From: Prostheceraeus crozeri
Lineage: Eukaryota; Platyhelminthes; Polycladida; Euryleptidae
Assembly: GCA_907163375.1 (NCBI GenBank)
Contig: CAJQUW010016138.1
Coordinates: forward strand, 667,524-731,523
Direction: 5' to 3'
Length of the DNA: 64,000 nt
Position 1 is the first letter of the stretch; each line of letters starts with the position of its first letter. Under the pieces are notes generated by a model, which worked only from the letters and a program-made list of their open reading frames with translations, made no database searches and was not told the origin of the DNA. Positions 12,562 through 22,890 of this stretch are shown here, one piece after another. The translations under genes and the position numbers were made by a program.

Positions 12562-13014
12562 TTATTTAGTTTTTGATTTAACATCATTGAAACCCTCTTT
12601 ACTAATAACAATGACAATATGGTTTATTTTATTCAGAAGCAAATGATCACCGTAACCATGAAGGTTGTCCATCCGAGAAATAATCTTCCGCAGATGTCGT
12701 GTATAAAACTCAGAAGCATCAGTAACACATTCTTGTCCATAGGAACGAAATTGAAAGTCAACACTTTCCGCTACTTCACCTTGTGGAAAATGAGTGTAAT
12801 TGACATGTGCAATTAAGTGAGCCTTGATGAGACTGTCTTTGAAATAAGATATCAACTCCGTAAATATTTCTCGTGTGTAGTCTAAACATGCTTCCAATTC
12901 TGTCTCCTCCCTTTGAAACTCAAGGATGTAATCTTGTATTAAGCCTCCGAAGCACTCTTGATGAAAACGAATCGTGCAATCATCATGTTTCAATGTATTG
13001 ACTTCAGGTGCCAT
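12562..13014 (-). CDS. X-domain protein, copy 1 (element A)
   Basis: This intact ORF of 150 residues has no family name I recognise. It contains TIRFHQECFGGLIQDYILEF, an acidic helix, IKAHLIAHVNY, FQFRSYG, EFYTRHLRKIISRMD and LLLNKINHIVIVI. The same order (GxIxDYxxxF, KxxLxA, FxSY, FYxRHxxKIxxRxD, LLxxxIxHIxI) occurs in four other ORFs in these elements and, more weakly, in the pPolB N-terminal half. It lies head to head with pPolB, whose TATA box is at 13152. A small beta-alpha replication accessory protein is possible, but that is inference only. Confidence 0.75.
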   Translation of the reverse strand: MAPEVNTLKHDDCTIRFHQECFGGLIQDYILEFQREETELEACLDYTREIFTELISYFKDSLIKAHLIAHVNYTHFPQGEVAESVDFQFRSYGQECVTDASEFYTRHLRKIISRMDNLHGYGDHLLLNKINHIVIVISKEGFNDVKSKTK

Positions 13015-13151
13015 GGTTGAGTCTATTGCTAAACAACATTTTTGCCCAACACGATTTCAATAACTTGTTACAAATGTGTGCGCACATCGGGAACTCTAGC
13101 TCGTCTGTGATTGGACGAGAGGTCTCATCCATTCACCGCTTAGGAAAATCT

Positions 13152-13159
13152 TATAAAAG
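13152..13159 (+). promoter_or_regulatory. TATA box of the pPolB transcript, element A
   Basis: TATAAAAG lies about 50 bp before a splice-donor-like ACAAGGTGAGC (13197-13207), implying a short non-coding first exon and a leader intron before the ATG at 13645. The same arrangement is mirrored in element B, with CTTTTATA at 54944-54951. Confidence 0.65.
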
Positions 13160-13322
13160 GCAGTGCACCAGCTCTGTTCTTCACATCTATCTTTCACAAG
13201 GTGAGCGTCAGTGAGCTCCTGCTATCAGGTTGTTTTGACTTGTTATCAAGTTGAATAGTCTCTTGCTATCATATCTTTTGCTCATAAAGCATATCATTGC
13301 TGTAATACCTCCTTTGCTCGAG

Positions 13323-13370
13323 CGTTCCTTCGGGACGGCGGGTACTGCCGTAGAGGGATTGCGTTGCACG
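13323..13370 (+). ncRNA. Candidate structured RNA motif in the pPolB leader
   Basis: The sequence GTTCCTTCGGGAC forms a UUCG-capped hairpin with one bulge, followed by a CGG-N6-CCG hairpin and a conserved GTAG/GATNNGTG stretch. Paralogous versions occur at 11062-11110, 11410-11459 and 62987-63039 in this family, with the mirror in element B at 54748-54797. It lies in the predicted leader intron of pPolB. Function unknown; see the findings for the covariation. Confidence 0.45.
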
Positions 13371-13644
13371 GGTTGTTCGTCGTTTGTTAGACCAAAGCCT
13401 CTGAGCCATTGCTCATGTTGGGCGTTCGACTTCATACTCAACGTGATGCTTTCTCTCGCCAGGTCAGAGTACTTTAGCCATTCGACAAAGGTTAGTCTTT
13501 ATGATATGGAGTAGAGTGAAATGTAATGCATTAGATGTGACTTCAATGATTGTTCCCAAACGTTGACTAGGCAAATGAAAAGATTTTCATCGTTCCTTTT
13601 CAGTGATTGAAGTCTTACAATTAATCATTTGCAATCGTTTAAAA

Positions 13645-16600
13645 ATGGAATTCAACAAAGTTGAGAATCATCGCATTGCTGCTGAGATGGAGAAAGCCAC
13701 CATCGAGCAATGTAAGTATTTGTATCAAGGTTGACTCTATTACTAACATCACTAGGGTAGACATCCTTATTAAAATCAAGAGCCCCTCCCTTATTTTGTT
13801 CATGTTTAAACCGAATCCAAATTTTACCTCTGCTTATCTTTGCTGTCATTCTTTTTCAGTGCATGAATGTATTCGTAATGGGGAACCCGTCCCCCAAGGA
13901 GCAATCGGGGAAGCCTATGAGCGGCTTGGCAATTGTAAGCATCTCTAACATCTCATGTTTAGACTATTTCAGATCCTCTGCATTATCCTTGTCTCATTAT
14001 CTAATCTCTCTTTTCTCTCTACAGATATGGCGAAGATGAAAAAGTGGGAAGAAGCCGCGTGGCAAAGATTCGAAGCCGATTTTCCGGCCCTACCTTCCCG
14101 CTCATCTACCTCCGCCCAAGGTGCGACCCCTTTCTTGGGCATTGTCATCGCCCCACCTCCACCGCCACCAGCTCCGGTACCTGCACCCGTCTTTGTTACA
14201 GTCCCTGCTCCTCGTCAACACGTCCCTCCAACACCGAAGCCCAGGACTCTTCCACCCTCGGCTCGCGTCCCTCTCCTGCCTCCTCCGCGTCCATCGTTGC
14301 TGCCGGAGATCAAGTCTTTAGATGGTAAGTACTCGTGATTGGGAAAAGGGGGGATAAGACTTCAAACTTGAAATGTTGATCATGTTACTAATCTCCTTTC
14401 TCTTTTTCTCAACAGATCTGGTGGTCTACCTCCTGGAAGGCGACGTTCCCTCCCGTGACGTCATCATCCCTGCATCACCACCACCACCTGCAGCGGCCGA
14501 CCTCCCTCTCCTCTCCATCAAGTCTGTGGAGAGACTGTTGGAGCAGGAGGAGTTAGAGATAGTGGGAGAGGAGGAAGGTGTGAGGGAGAGAGAAGGACCT
14601 ACGGCTCGACAGCTCAGCTGTCCAGACTGTGGGCAGGTTTTCGCGAGGCCATTCTCCCCTCGGCGGCACCGGCATTCTCGCTGCCCAAAAGCGAAAGGAG
14701 AACTGGAGAAGACACGCCGACCTATTCCTCAACGGCCCAAGTGTGAAGGTTGTGGACGCACGTTCTACAACAACACCAACTTGCGAGTCCACATCGAAGG
14801 CGGTTCCTGTGACAGTGTGAGGCAACCACCGACAACAACAGGTAGGAAGCATCCTTCATCGCACGTTGGCTTTTCCTGTTCTTCGTGTCAGAAGACCTTT
14901 CCTACAGAGTTTGTTCTCTCTTCGCACACACTCAGTCACACTCATCCCACTGAGCTTTACACTGACAACAACGTCACTCTAAGTCTGAGCAAGTTTTCCC
15001 TTGAGAGGCTCGTTCGCGACTATGAGTTAGAAAGCTCTGAACCTGTGCAAGACATTCATCCTTTCTTGATGAATAATATGGGCTTAATTCATCAAATGTT
15101 GACCAGCTTGGATAGACTTTTACTCAAAGGCATGTTCTATCTCACTGCTCGTTTCAATAAGGTAGATAGTAGCACGGGAGAAGTAGGGTCTACTGTGACC
15201 ATTACGATAGCCTCCTGTGCTGCTGATCTCATAGGTGATGTAAACGAGAGGATAGAGAGACATGCGACATATCTCGTCAGCAACTTACATAAATTTAATG
15301 ATGAAGATAGCGGTCTGGTTTTTGATGGGATAGAGAAAGTAGACATTAAGATCAATCTTTTAGAAAATTTGCAAGGGAGTGGTTGTTTCACCCTCCCCAA
15401 AGCACTAGCTAGCAAAAAGGCTGTCATCAATGTAGAGTGTCAGTCCCAGTGTTTCAAGTATGCCGTCCTCTCCATTCTTCACTATAATGATATAAGTGTG
15501 CATCGTGAACGAATCACTCACTATCGTGAATGGGAGGATGAGCTTAACTTTGACGGGTTAGATGTCAACACATTAGATTTTAAAGGCATCGCCCAATTTG
15601 AAAAACTCAACAACATTAAGATCGTCGTCCATCTCTGGGAAAAAGGTCTGAAGGGCGCTAGGTATAACAACCGCCAAAGTAACCTCGACCGGGTTGTCAA
15701 TCTTCTCCTAGTCTATAGCGACAACCACCCAGAATGGCATTATTGTGGCATTCCTAAAATTTCAAAGTTATACCATCATCAAGCAACCTATAGGGATAAT
15801 TTTTATTACTGTGATCGCTGCACACGGCGTTTCACATCTAAACCATATTTTGAACAGCATTACGAGTGGTGCTCTCGGGGTAAACTTCAAATGGAAGTCA
15901 TGCCCAAAGATAAATTTTGTAGGTATGAGGAAAACGGCAATGAGCTCAGTCCCATATGTACCATCTATGCGGACATTGAATGTTATATTGAACAAGAAGA
16001 CCTAAGTCATGAGCCAGCAGCCATTGCCTGTTATGAAGTTTGGCATCCATATTATAGGAATCAAAATAAAATGCATGTGTGGCAAGGCGAGGAGTGCGTT
16101 GAAAACTTCCTCAACTTTTTAGATAGGAAAGCCCGTTTTCATCAACGGTATGAAACGGAGCTGACTAGGAAACCCATGTGCCTCACAGAAGCCGATAAAG
16201 TCAAATTTGATAGGACCACGGAATGCCCCCGCTGCTGTTCATCCTTTGATGGTCAGCAACATAAGCAAGTGAGGAACCTTTGCCATCTCAGTGGTAAATT
16301 TAGGTCTGCCTTATGCAGTAAATGCAATATGAAACTTAGGCTCAAACGGCGAACGCTCCATGTCATCTTTCATAACTTTAAATGTTATGATGCCCACATC
16401 ATCATTCGCCATGGATTTGGTAAAATGAAATCCTGCTCTTCTAAAGTGATTGCACAAAGTAAGGAAAAATTTATGTGCATCACTGCTAAAGTCCAAGTCG
16501 ATAAGACGAAGGAGGGGAAGCCTATCTTCCATGACATAAAGTTTCTAGACAGTTTCCAGTTTATGTCTTCTTCCTTAGCAGCGTTGGCTAATAATTTAGA

Positions 16601-18455
16601 AACACTTCCCCTCACTCAACATTTAAAGAAAGACTATCCCAACATGAGTGAAAGGGGTGTTTCTTAATAGTTATTTTAGTTCAATGGAGACATTGAAGGC
16701 GACATCCCTTCCATCAATCGATAAATTTAAAAATGATTTGACGGGTGAGGACTGTTCGCCGAAAGAATATAGGCATGCAGAGCAAGCATGATTAGAATAT
16801 AGGTGTCGCACTTTTGGTGACTATATGCTTGCCTACTTAAAATTAGACGTCTATCTGTTGGCTGACGTGTTTGAGACTTTTAGGAAAGTCACATTAGAAC
16901 AGGACGCCTTAGACCCCGTCCATTTTGTTAGTCTGCCGGGTCTGTCCTATCAGTCAGCCTTCGAGATGACGAAAGAGATAATGCATTTACTGCAAGATGC
17001 AGAAGTGTATACATCATTTGAACGTGGTATTAGGGGTGGCTTAACATTTGTCAACAAACATGATGTCAACAGCACCCAAGACATAGGATCGACCACGCAT
17101 TTAATAGACATAGACCAGAATAATTTGTATTGGAGTGCACTCTCCAAGCCTTTGCCACAGTCTGACTTCCAATGGGTAGAGCCCCATGAAATTAAACACT
17201 TCTCCAATCCAGCACACATCATGGCACTGGGAGATGAGGCCGACATAGGTTATTTATTTGAAGTCGACCTCATCTATCCAGACTGTATTAAGAATAGGAC
17301 CGTTGATTTTCCTCTCGCACCCGAATCTGGCATAGTCAGTCCAGATATGTTCTCTCCCTTTATGGAAGAACACAATAAGAAATATGAGGCGGAAAATCAC
17401 TTACACTACAAACCCACTAGGAAGTTGTTGCTCACCCAATTGAACAAGCAGCATTATATCGTGCACTATTCCATCCTCAAATTCTATCTAGGTATGGGGA
17501 TACAACTTGACAAAGTCCATCGCGCAATCCAGTTTAGGCAGAAGCCCTTTCTAAAACCGTATATAGAATTTAATAGCAAGAAACGGCCTGAATCCAAGAG
17601 TCCTTTCGAAAAGGACTTCTTTAAATTTAAGAATAATGCCCTCTTTGGTAAAACCATGGAGGATGTAAGAAAACGCATGGACTATCGTTTAGTGACTGAT
17701 CCGGAAACGAGTATCAAGTTATGTCGCTCGCCGTTGTTTTGCCACCATGATGTCATTTCCGAAGACCTCACTGGTCTTAAAATGTTAAAATCTAAAGTAG
17801 AACTTTGCAAGCCCATTTATGTCGGTCAAGCTGTCTTGGATCACTCCAAGTTAGAAATGTACAAGTTGTTTTACCACACCTATAAAACGTGTCCATTGAT
17901 CCAACATGTGGAATTAGTAGGAGGTGATTCAAACAGCTTCTTCCTAGCTTTGACAACCACTAGCCAAGTCAAGCAGGAACACATTTCAAAATATTTAGCA
18001 CCCAAGTTTGATAGTTCCAACTATCCCACTGACCATCCGCTTTACTCTACCTCAAATAAAGCGAAGCTTGGCTGCTTCAAGGATGAGTGTGCCGGCAAAC
18101 AGATAGAGGAGATGATCTTGCTTCGTCCCAAGATGTACTCCATGAAACTAAAATCCTCAGAGCTTTCTATAAAACGGGCGAAAGGCATCTCGAAGTCAAT
18201 CGTTAGAAAAATGACACATAGGGACTATCAAGATGCCCTAGATTCACTTAAATTAAAAAAGTAGAAATGACCATTTTAAAATCTCAGTCGCATCAAGTCA
18301 GAACAACGACGTTTAGGAAACGAGGTCTCTCAGCTTGGGAAGACAAGCGATGCTGGATGAGTCCTAATCACTCATTACCGTACGGCCATCCAGACACTCA
18401 TCTACCTCCACCCAAAAGACAGAAACTTTCTCCTCCTCCGTCCGGCGATGTCTGA
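13645..18455 (+). pseudogene. Protein-primed DNA polymerase B, element A copy (4 exons, disrupted)
   Basis: Predicted exons are 13645-13711, 13860-13934, 14025-14324 and 14416 onward; all three introns are GT-AG and phase 1. Domains in order: acidic/proline-rich leader; C2H2 fingers (CPDCGQVF, CEGCGRTF, CSSCQKTF, 14620-14940); X-domain-like region (14980-15365); Cys-containing peptidase-like region (15390-15760); another finger (CDRCTRRF); exonuclease motif YADIECY (about 15966); endonuclease VII-like CPRCCSSF ... CHLSGKF (16225-16330); FHNFKCYDAHI; palm motif NLYWSALSKPLP (about 17120); NNALFGKTME (about 17635); motif C, here GDSNS instead of DTDS. A frameshift near 16650, a stop near 16790 and a one-base loss near 18250 break it. 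The family copies linear DNA from a protein primer. Confidence 0.9.
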
Positions 18456-18599
18456 TGATGAATGCTTCCTCTCTGTTGTGGTTGATGTATTGCTTTTTCG
18501 CTCCATGGCGTTTTCTATGGGGCGTTGTGAGTGAGTGCCTTGTAACATGCGTCCAACTCCTGATGACAGCATATCATCGATGGGGCATCCAGTGCCTTT

Positions 18600-18715
18600 A
18601 CTGACTTTGTTTTGTCCCTGTACAGTTTCCGACACATCAGTGACTTTGTTTTCTCCCTGCATATCAGTGACTTTGTTTTCCCCCTGCACATTAGTGACTT
18701 TGTTTTCTGATACCA
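18600..18715. repeat. Short tandem repeat GTGACTTTGTTTTC, after pPolB
   Basis: The phrase CAGTGACTTTGTTTTCTCCCTG recurs about every 21-24 bp, four to five times. Element B has the reverse-complement equivalent at 49325-49415 (GGAGAAAACAAAGTCACTC). It lies just downstream of the polymerase in both copies. Confidence 0.65.
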
Positions 18716-18829
18716 TTAGTATTAACGATGTGTGAGTGTGGTGAAATGTCTTTTATTCAATAACATATCATGTGAAGACTGTCTCGTTTTTCTTTTGACA
18801 TAAAGATGGGATTCTCACTCAATAGATAG

Positions 18830-20700
18830 AAGTAAAAGTTTCGATCATTTTGTAAGATGGGTAGGGTTAGAAATAAAGTTGATGATTGTAAAGTTAGAAA
18901 TAAAGTTATAACCACATCACTGTTTGTAAGATTGGTGAAATATAAATGAAGTCAGAATCACTTCACTGTTTGTAAAGTTAGAAATAAAGTTGACGTTTGT
19001 AAAGTTAGAAATAAAGTTGATGATTGTAAAGTTAGAAATAAAGTTATAACCATATCGCTGTTTGTAAGATAGGTGAAATGTAAATGAAGTCAGAATCACT
19101 TCACTGTTTGTAAAGTTAGAAATAAAGTTGACGTTGTAAATTTAGAAATAAAGTTGATGATTGTAAAGCTAGAAATAAAGTTATAACCATATCACTGTTT
19201 GTAAGATAGGTGAAATGTAAATGAAGTCAGAATCACTTCACTGTTTGTAAAGTTAGAAATAAAGTTGACGTTTGTAAAGTTAGAAATAAAGTTGATGATT
19301 GTAAAGTTTTAACCATATCACTGTTTGTAAGATAGGTGACATATAAATTAAGTCATAACCATGTTAGAGTTTGTAAAGTTACAAATAAATTTGACGTTTG
19401 TAAAGTTAGAAATAAAGTTGATGATTGTAAAGTTATAACCATATCACTGTTTTCAAGATAGGTGAAATGTAAATGAAGTCAGAATCACTTCACTGTTTGT
19501 AAAGTTATAAATAAAGTTATAACCATGTCGCTGTTCGTTAGATAGGCGAACTATAAAATGAAGTCAGAATCACTTCACTGTCTGTAAAGTTAGAAATAAA
19601 GTTGACGTTTGCAAAGTTACAAATAAAGTTGATGATTGTAAAGTTAGAAATAAAGTTATAACCATATCACTGTTTGTAAGATAGGTGAAATGTAAATGAA
19701 GTCAGAATCACTTCACTGTTTGTAAAGTTAGAAATAAAGTTGACGTTTGTCAAGTTAGAAATAAAGTTGATGATTGTAAAGTTATAACCATATCACTGTT
19801 TTCAAGATAGGTGAAATGTAAATGAAAACAGAATCACTTCACTGTTTGTAAAGTCAGAAATAAAGTTACAACCATGTCGCTGTTTGTAAGATAGTCGAAA
19901 TATAAAATGAAGTCAGAATCACTTCACTGTTTGTAAAGTTAGAAATAAAGTTGACGTTTGTAAAGTTAGAAATAAAGTTGATGATTATAAAGTTAGAAAT
20001 AAAGTTATAACCATATCACTGTTTGTAAGATAGGTGAAATGTAAATGAAGTCAGAATCATTTCACTGTTTGTAAAGTTAGAAATAAAGTTGACGTTTGTA
20101 AAGTTAGAAATAAAGTTGATGATTGTAAAGTTATAACCACATCACTGTTTGTAAGATAGGTGAAATGTAAATGAAGTCAGAATCACTTCACTGTTTGTAA
20201 AGTTAGAAATAAAGTTGACGTTTGTAAAGTTAGAAATAAAATTGATGATTGCAACGTTGTAACCATATCACTGTTTGCAAGATAGGCGAAATATAAAATG
20301 AAGTCAGAATCACTTCACTGTTTGTAAAGTTAGAAATAAAGTTACAATCATGTCGCTGTTTGTAAGATAGTCGAAATATAAAATGAAGTCAGAATCACTT
20401 CACTGTTTGTAAAGTTAGAAATAAAGTTGATGATTATAAAGTTAGAAATAAAGTTATAACCATGTCACTGTTTGTAAGATAGGTGAAATGTAAATGAAGT
20501 CAGAATCACTTCACTGTTTGTAAAGTTAGAAATAAAGTTGACGCTTGTAAAGTTAGAAATAAAATTGATGATTGCAACGTTGTAACCATATCACTGTTTG
20601 TAAGATGGGCGAAATATGAAATGAAGTCAGAATCACTTCACTGTTTGTAAAGTTAGAAATAAAGTTGATGATTTGAAGTCATAACCATGTTAGAGCTTGT
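18830..20700. repeat. AT-rich tandem array, about 138-bp higher-order unit
   Basis: Units contain AGTCAGAATCACTTCACTG followed by two to three copies of GTTTGTAAAGTTAGAAATAAAG, then ATAACCATATCACTGTTTGTAAGATAGGTGAAATG. About 13-14 higher-order units are present, with local losses. The same array in element B (about 48850-49160, inverted) has only about two units. It lies between the 3' end of pPolB and the TBP-like gene. It is not CRISPR: there are no unique spacers, and the sub-repeats are internally related. Confidence 0.85.
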
Positions 20701-20759
20701 AAGTTATCATCCTCACCAACGAATGTAACATCATGAAAATTTCTTCGGCTTAGGAAACA

Positions 20760-21120
20760 TCAACCTCTTTGCTGACTCATGCCTATAAATAGCTCTGACT
20801 CATGAGGTGGTAAGGCGCCAGTCATACGAATCTAATCAGTCTTGTTCAACCTTTTCACCAACACGTGTGTGGGCGTGTCATTCAACATCGGTGACCCCTC
20901 ACGTCAGACAGCGTGACCTTTTCACCGACATGTGTGTGTGTGGGCCTTATTTATCAGACAAAGCGATGGCGCCTCACGTCAGACAGCGTAACCTTTTCAC
21001 CGACAAGTGTATGGATATCATTTCATGTCTATGAATGGCACTGACTCATCATAAAGTGATGAACCTTGTTGATGACCTTTTCACCGACAAGTGTGTGGGT
21101 GATACTTCATTGCGATGACT
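20760..21120. promoter_or_regulatory. Intergenic block with repeated ACCTTTTCACCGACA words
   Basis: The words CCTTTTCACCGACANGTGTGTG and CCTCACGTCAGACAGCGTRACC each recur two to four times, and a CTATAAAT box sits at 20783-20790. A mirrored version in element B spans about 48350-48790. No coding frame is convincing. A shared regulatory or origin function is possible but unproven. Confidence 0.4.
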
Positions 21121-21123
21121 CAT

Positions 21124-21366
21124 TCAAAACACATCATGTGATTGACACGAGTCTATTAACTGTGACTCATACAGATAACGCATTAAAGATTTAACAATGT
21201 CAGCTACTTTACTGATATCACGTAAACCAGTCATGATACAATGTCCGTTGTGAAACACTGCAATATGTACAGGATGCCACTTCCGAATCAGAGCAGCAGG
21301 AAAGAGTTCAGTTTCAAAAAATATATAATGACTACTGGTTTTAATGTTGGCTAGATTCACTAACAT
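21124..21366 (-). CDS. TBP-like protein, second half (element A)
   Basis: An ATG at 21366 opens an 80-residue ORF with MLVNLANIKTS, then FETELFPAALIRKWHP, HIAVFHNGHCIMTG and a final helix. This follows the second repeat of TATA-binding protein step by step: the ELFPGLIYR strand, the LIFVSGKVVLTG strand pair, and the C-terminal helix. Two DNA-intercalating Phe positions appear kept (F in LFP and in AVF). It is out of frame with the first half because of a 43-bp tandem duplication. It could be made as a separate half protein or be a broken second repeat. Confidence 0.8.
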   Translation of the reverse strand: MLVNLANIKTSSHYIFFETELFPAALIRKWHPVHIAVFHNGHCIMTGLRDISKVADIVKSLMRYLYESQLIDSCQSHDVF

Positions 21367-21724
21367 CTTCAATTTTACTGGTTTTAATGTTGGCTAGATT
21401 CACTAACATCGTCAATTGAACAGGCACTACTATGTTCTTCAATGTCGGGGGACTGAGGCGTAGATGAGGCATGAGTGTTCGCATTTTCTTGACGACTTCG
21501 TAACACATGGACTGCATTACGAAATGAGAAAGGTTTCCTAGGACTTGGATTTTGCCGCAGCGGAAGATTTGAAGATTTCGACCGTTGCTCATGCGAATGA
21601 CCAACATTTGTGGACGGCCGCGATGATAGACTGAATCGGGAAGATGGGTGTGCAACTGTTCTAAATCGATGTCTCTTCCGAGATTCATTTCACGCATGGC
21701 GTTGATGATGCGGATGGGGAGCAT
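21341..21724 (-). CDS. TBP-like protein, first half (element A)
   Basis: This 127-residue ORF begins MLPIRIINAMREMNL. The pattern IDLEQL ... VYHRGRPQMLVIRM, NLQIFRCGKIQVLGNLS and a long helix matches the first TBP repeat (N..T.NLG, YNPKRFAAVIMRI, LIFSSGKMVCTGAKS). The last 14 residues are an artefact of the 43-bp duplication at about 21365-21410, which shifts the frame before the second repeat. TBP bends TATA DNA and recruits polymerase II initiation factors. The gene has its own TATA box (reverse) at 21760-21767. Confidence 0.8.
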   Translation of the reverse strand: MLPIRIINAMREMNLGRDIDLEQLHTHLPDSVYHRGRPQMLVIRMSNGRNLQIFRCGKIQVLGNLSHFVMQSMCYEVVKKMRTLMPHLRLSPPTLKNIVVPVQLTMLVNLANIKTSKIEDVSESSQH

Positions 21725-21769
21725 GATTCATAAATGACATGAGGGTTGAGTGAACTTCCCTTTTATACT

Positions 21770-22027
21770 TTTCTCATGAGGGTTTTGGTATCACGATGTA
21801 GCAGTGATCATTATGTAGAATCATCTCTTGAATGCGAATAAATACAATGCCGTCTCCCAAACTAATCACACGCAAAGAGTTGGATAGGATAGCGCGATAC
21901 AACCTTCGTAGTTGAACGCGATCTAGAGTTATCTGAAGTTCACGTTTCGTATCATGAAATGTGACACACCGACGCTTCCATGATCCATGGAACTATGCTG
22001 ATAATTTCCATATGATCATGATTTAAA
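21770..22027 (-). pseudogene. Small ORF upstream of the TBP-like gene (element A)
   Basis: It is equivalent to the N-terminal part of the ORF at 47455 in element B (ITL..., GDGIVFIRIQ, MILHNDHCYIVIPKP) but has stops at about residue 9 and after IPKPS. No family was recognised. Nucleotide conservation between A and B is high here, and the TATA box of the TBP-like gene falls inside its 3' end, so part of that conservation may be regulatory. Confidence 0.4.
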
Positions 22028-22029
22028 CC

Positions 22030-22670
22030 TGAGTGAAGAATGTCATGCCTAAGAAAGAAGGAGAGAGTAATGATCATCTAGCTAAGCTGATGACAGACGT
22101 TCATATTACACAGTTCTCCTTTATTTCTGGTAAAATAGTGGTGACACTTTTGTGTTTCACTTCATCTAGCAGGTTGATTTTTATCTCGCACATAATGTTT
22201 CCTAACTCATATGCATTCGATTTACAACAAGTTGTTATGTGTATACTTGTATGCTGTCGATGCAGAGTGCAAACACGCTGTCTTTATTTACAAAACACAC
22301 GCAGTCAATTTGATAAAGGCAAACAACACATTTAGTAAAGCTGGTAACGAGTGTGACATTTCACAAAACTTTTTTCAACGTTCATTAAGTTTCACAACAG
22401 CATGTCAAAGACTTCTTACAAAATTTATTTCAACATTTGCGTTTAGACTTTTAAGCGACCATGTGCTTCACGCATTCTACACGAGCGGTTAACGCATGTG
22501 ATATAAATCCCTAAATCCAATCGTAGAGGAGCCTATCCTTGGATGATGGACTTAACGACCCACATGTTTCAATGTCATGGAATACACACTCAACGTTTGT
22601 GACAAGACTTTACCCGGTTTTATAAAACATTCAATACTTATTCCTATCCATCTCACTTTTTATATCCAAC
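22030..22670. other. Unassigned stretch in element A
   Basis: Two overlapping plus-strand ORFs (22033-22335 and 22211-22492) are open but show no motif and no counterpart in element B. The only clear link to B is at the left edge, where CCTAAGAAAGAAGGAGAGA matches the reverse of 47410-47430. The rest is AT-rich unique sequence. Confidence 0.4.
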
Positions 22671-22850
22671 ATGTTAAACTTAGACTTGGTTTCAACCACT
22701 CAAGTCGTCAAAAACTTGAATGCGTTGTCTAATATTCAATTCATTCTGTACACAGATTCGTTTTACTTCACATCCAAAGTTGATGACTACCTAACACACG
22801 TGTTCACTCAGAATTTACACTTCACTGTTTGTGAAAAGACTGTCACATAA
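22671..22850 (+). CDS. Short unknown ORF, 59 residues, next to the right arm
   Basis: An ATG lies about 50 bp after a TTATAAAAC box (22618-22626), the same spacing as other genes of the element. The product begins MLNLDLVSTTQVVKNL and has hydrophobic, aromatic-rich strands. The ORF stops about 40 bp before the inverted arm begins, so it may be the stump of a longer gene cut by the arm duplication. It has no match in element B and no recognised family. Confidence 0.3.
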   Translation: MLNLDLVSTTQVVKNLNALSNIQFILYTDSFYFTSKVDDYLTHVFTQNLHFTVCEKTVT

Positions 22851-22890
22851 AACATTTTACACACTGCAGTCCGGATCTCAACTAAAGATA

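Noticed and set aside
12251-12646. 131-codon ORF (also 22808-23038 and 55432-55695)
   Set aside because: It is similar at DNA level in the arms but built partly from the ACTAGAAAGTTT array words and overlapping the antisense of X-domain genes; no motif and no sign of selection visible.
18830-20700. CRISPR-like appearance of the array
   Set aside because: The genome is eukaryotic; repeats are nested and continuous with no unique spacers.
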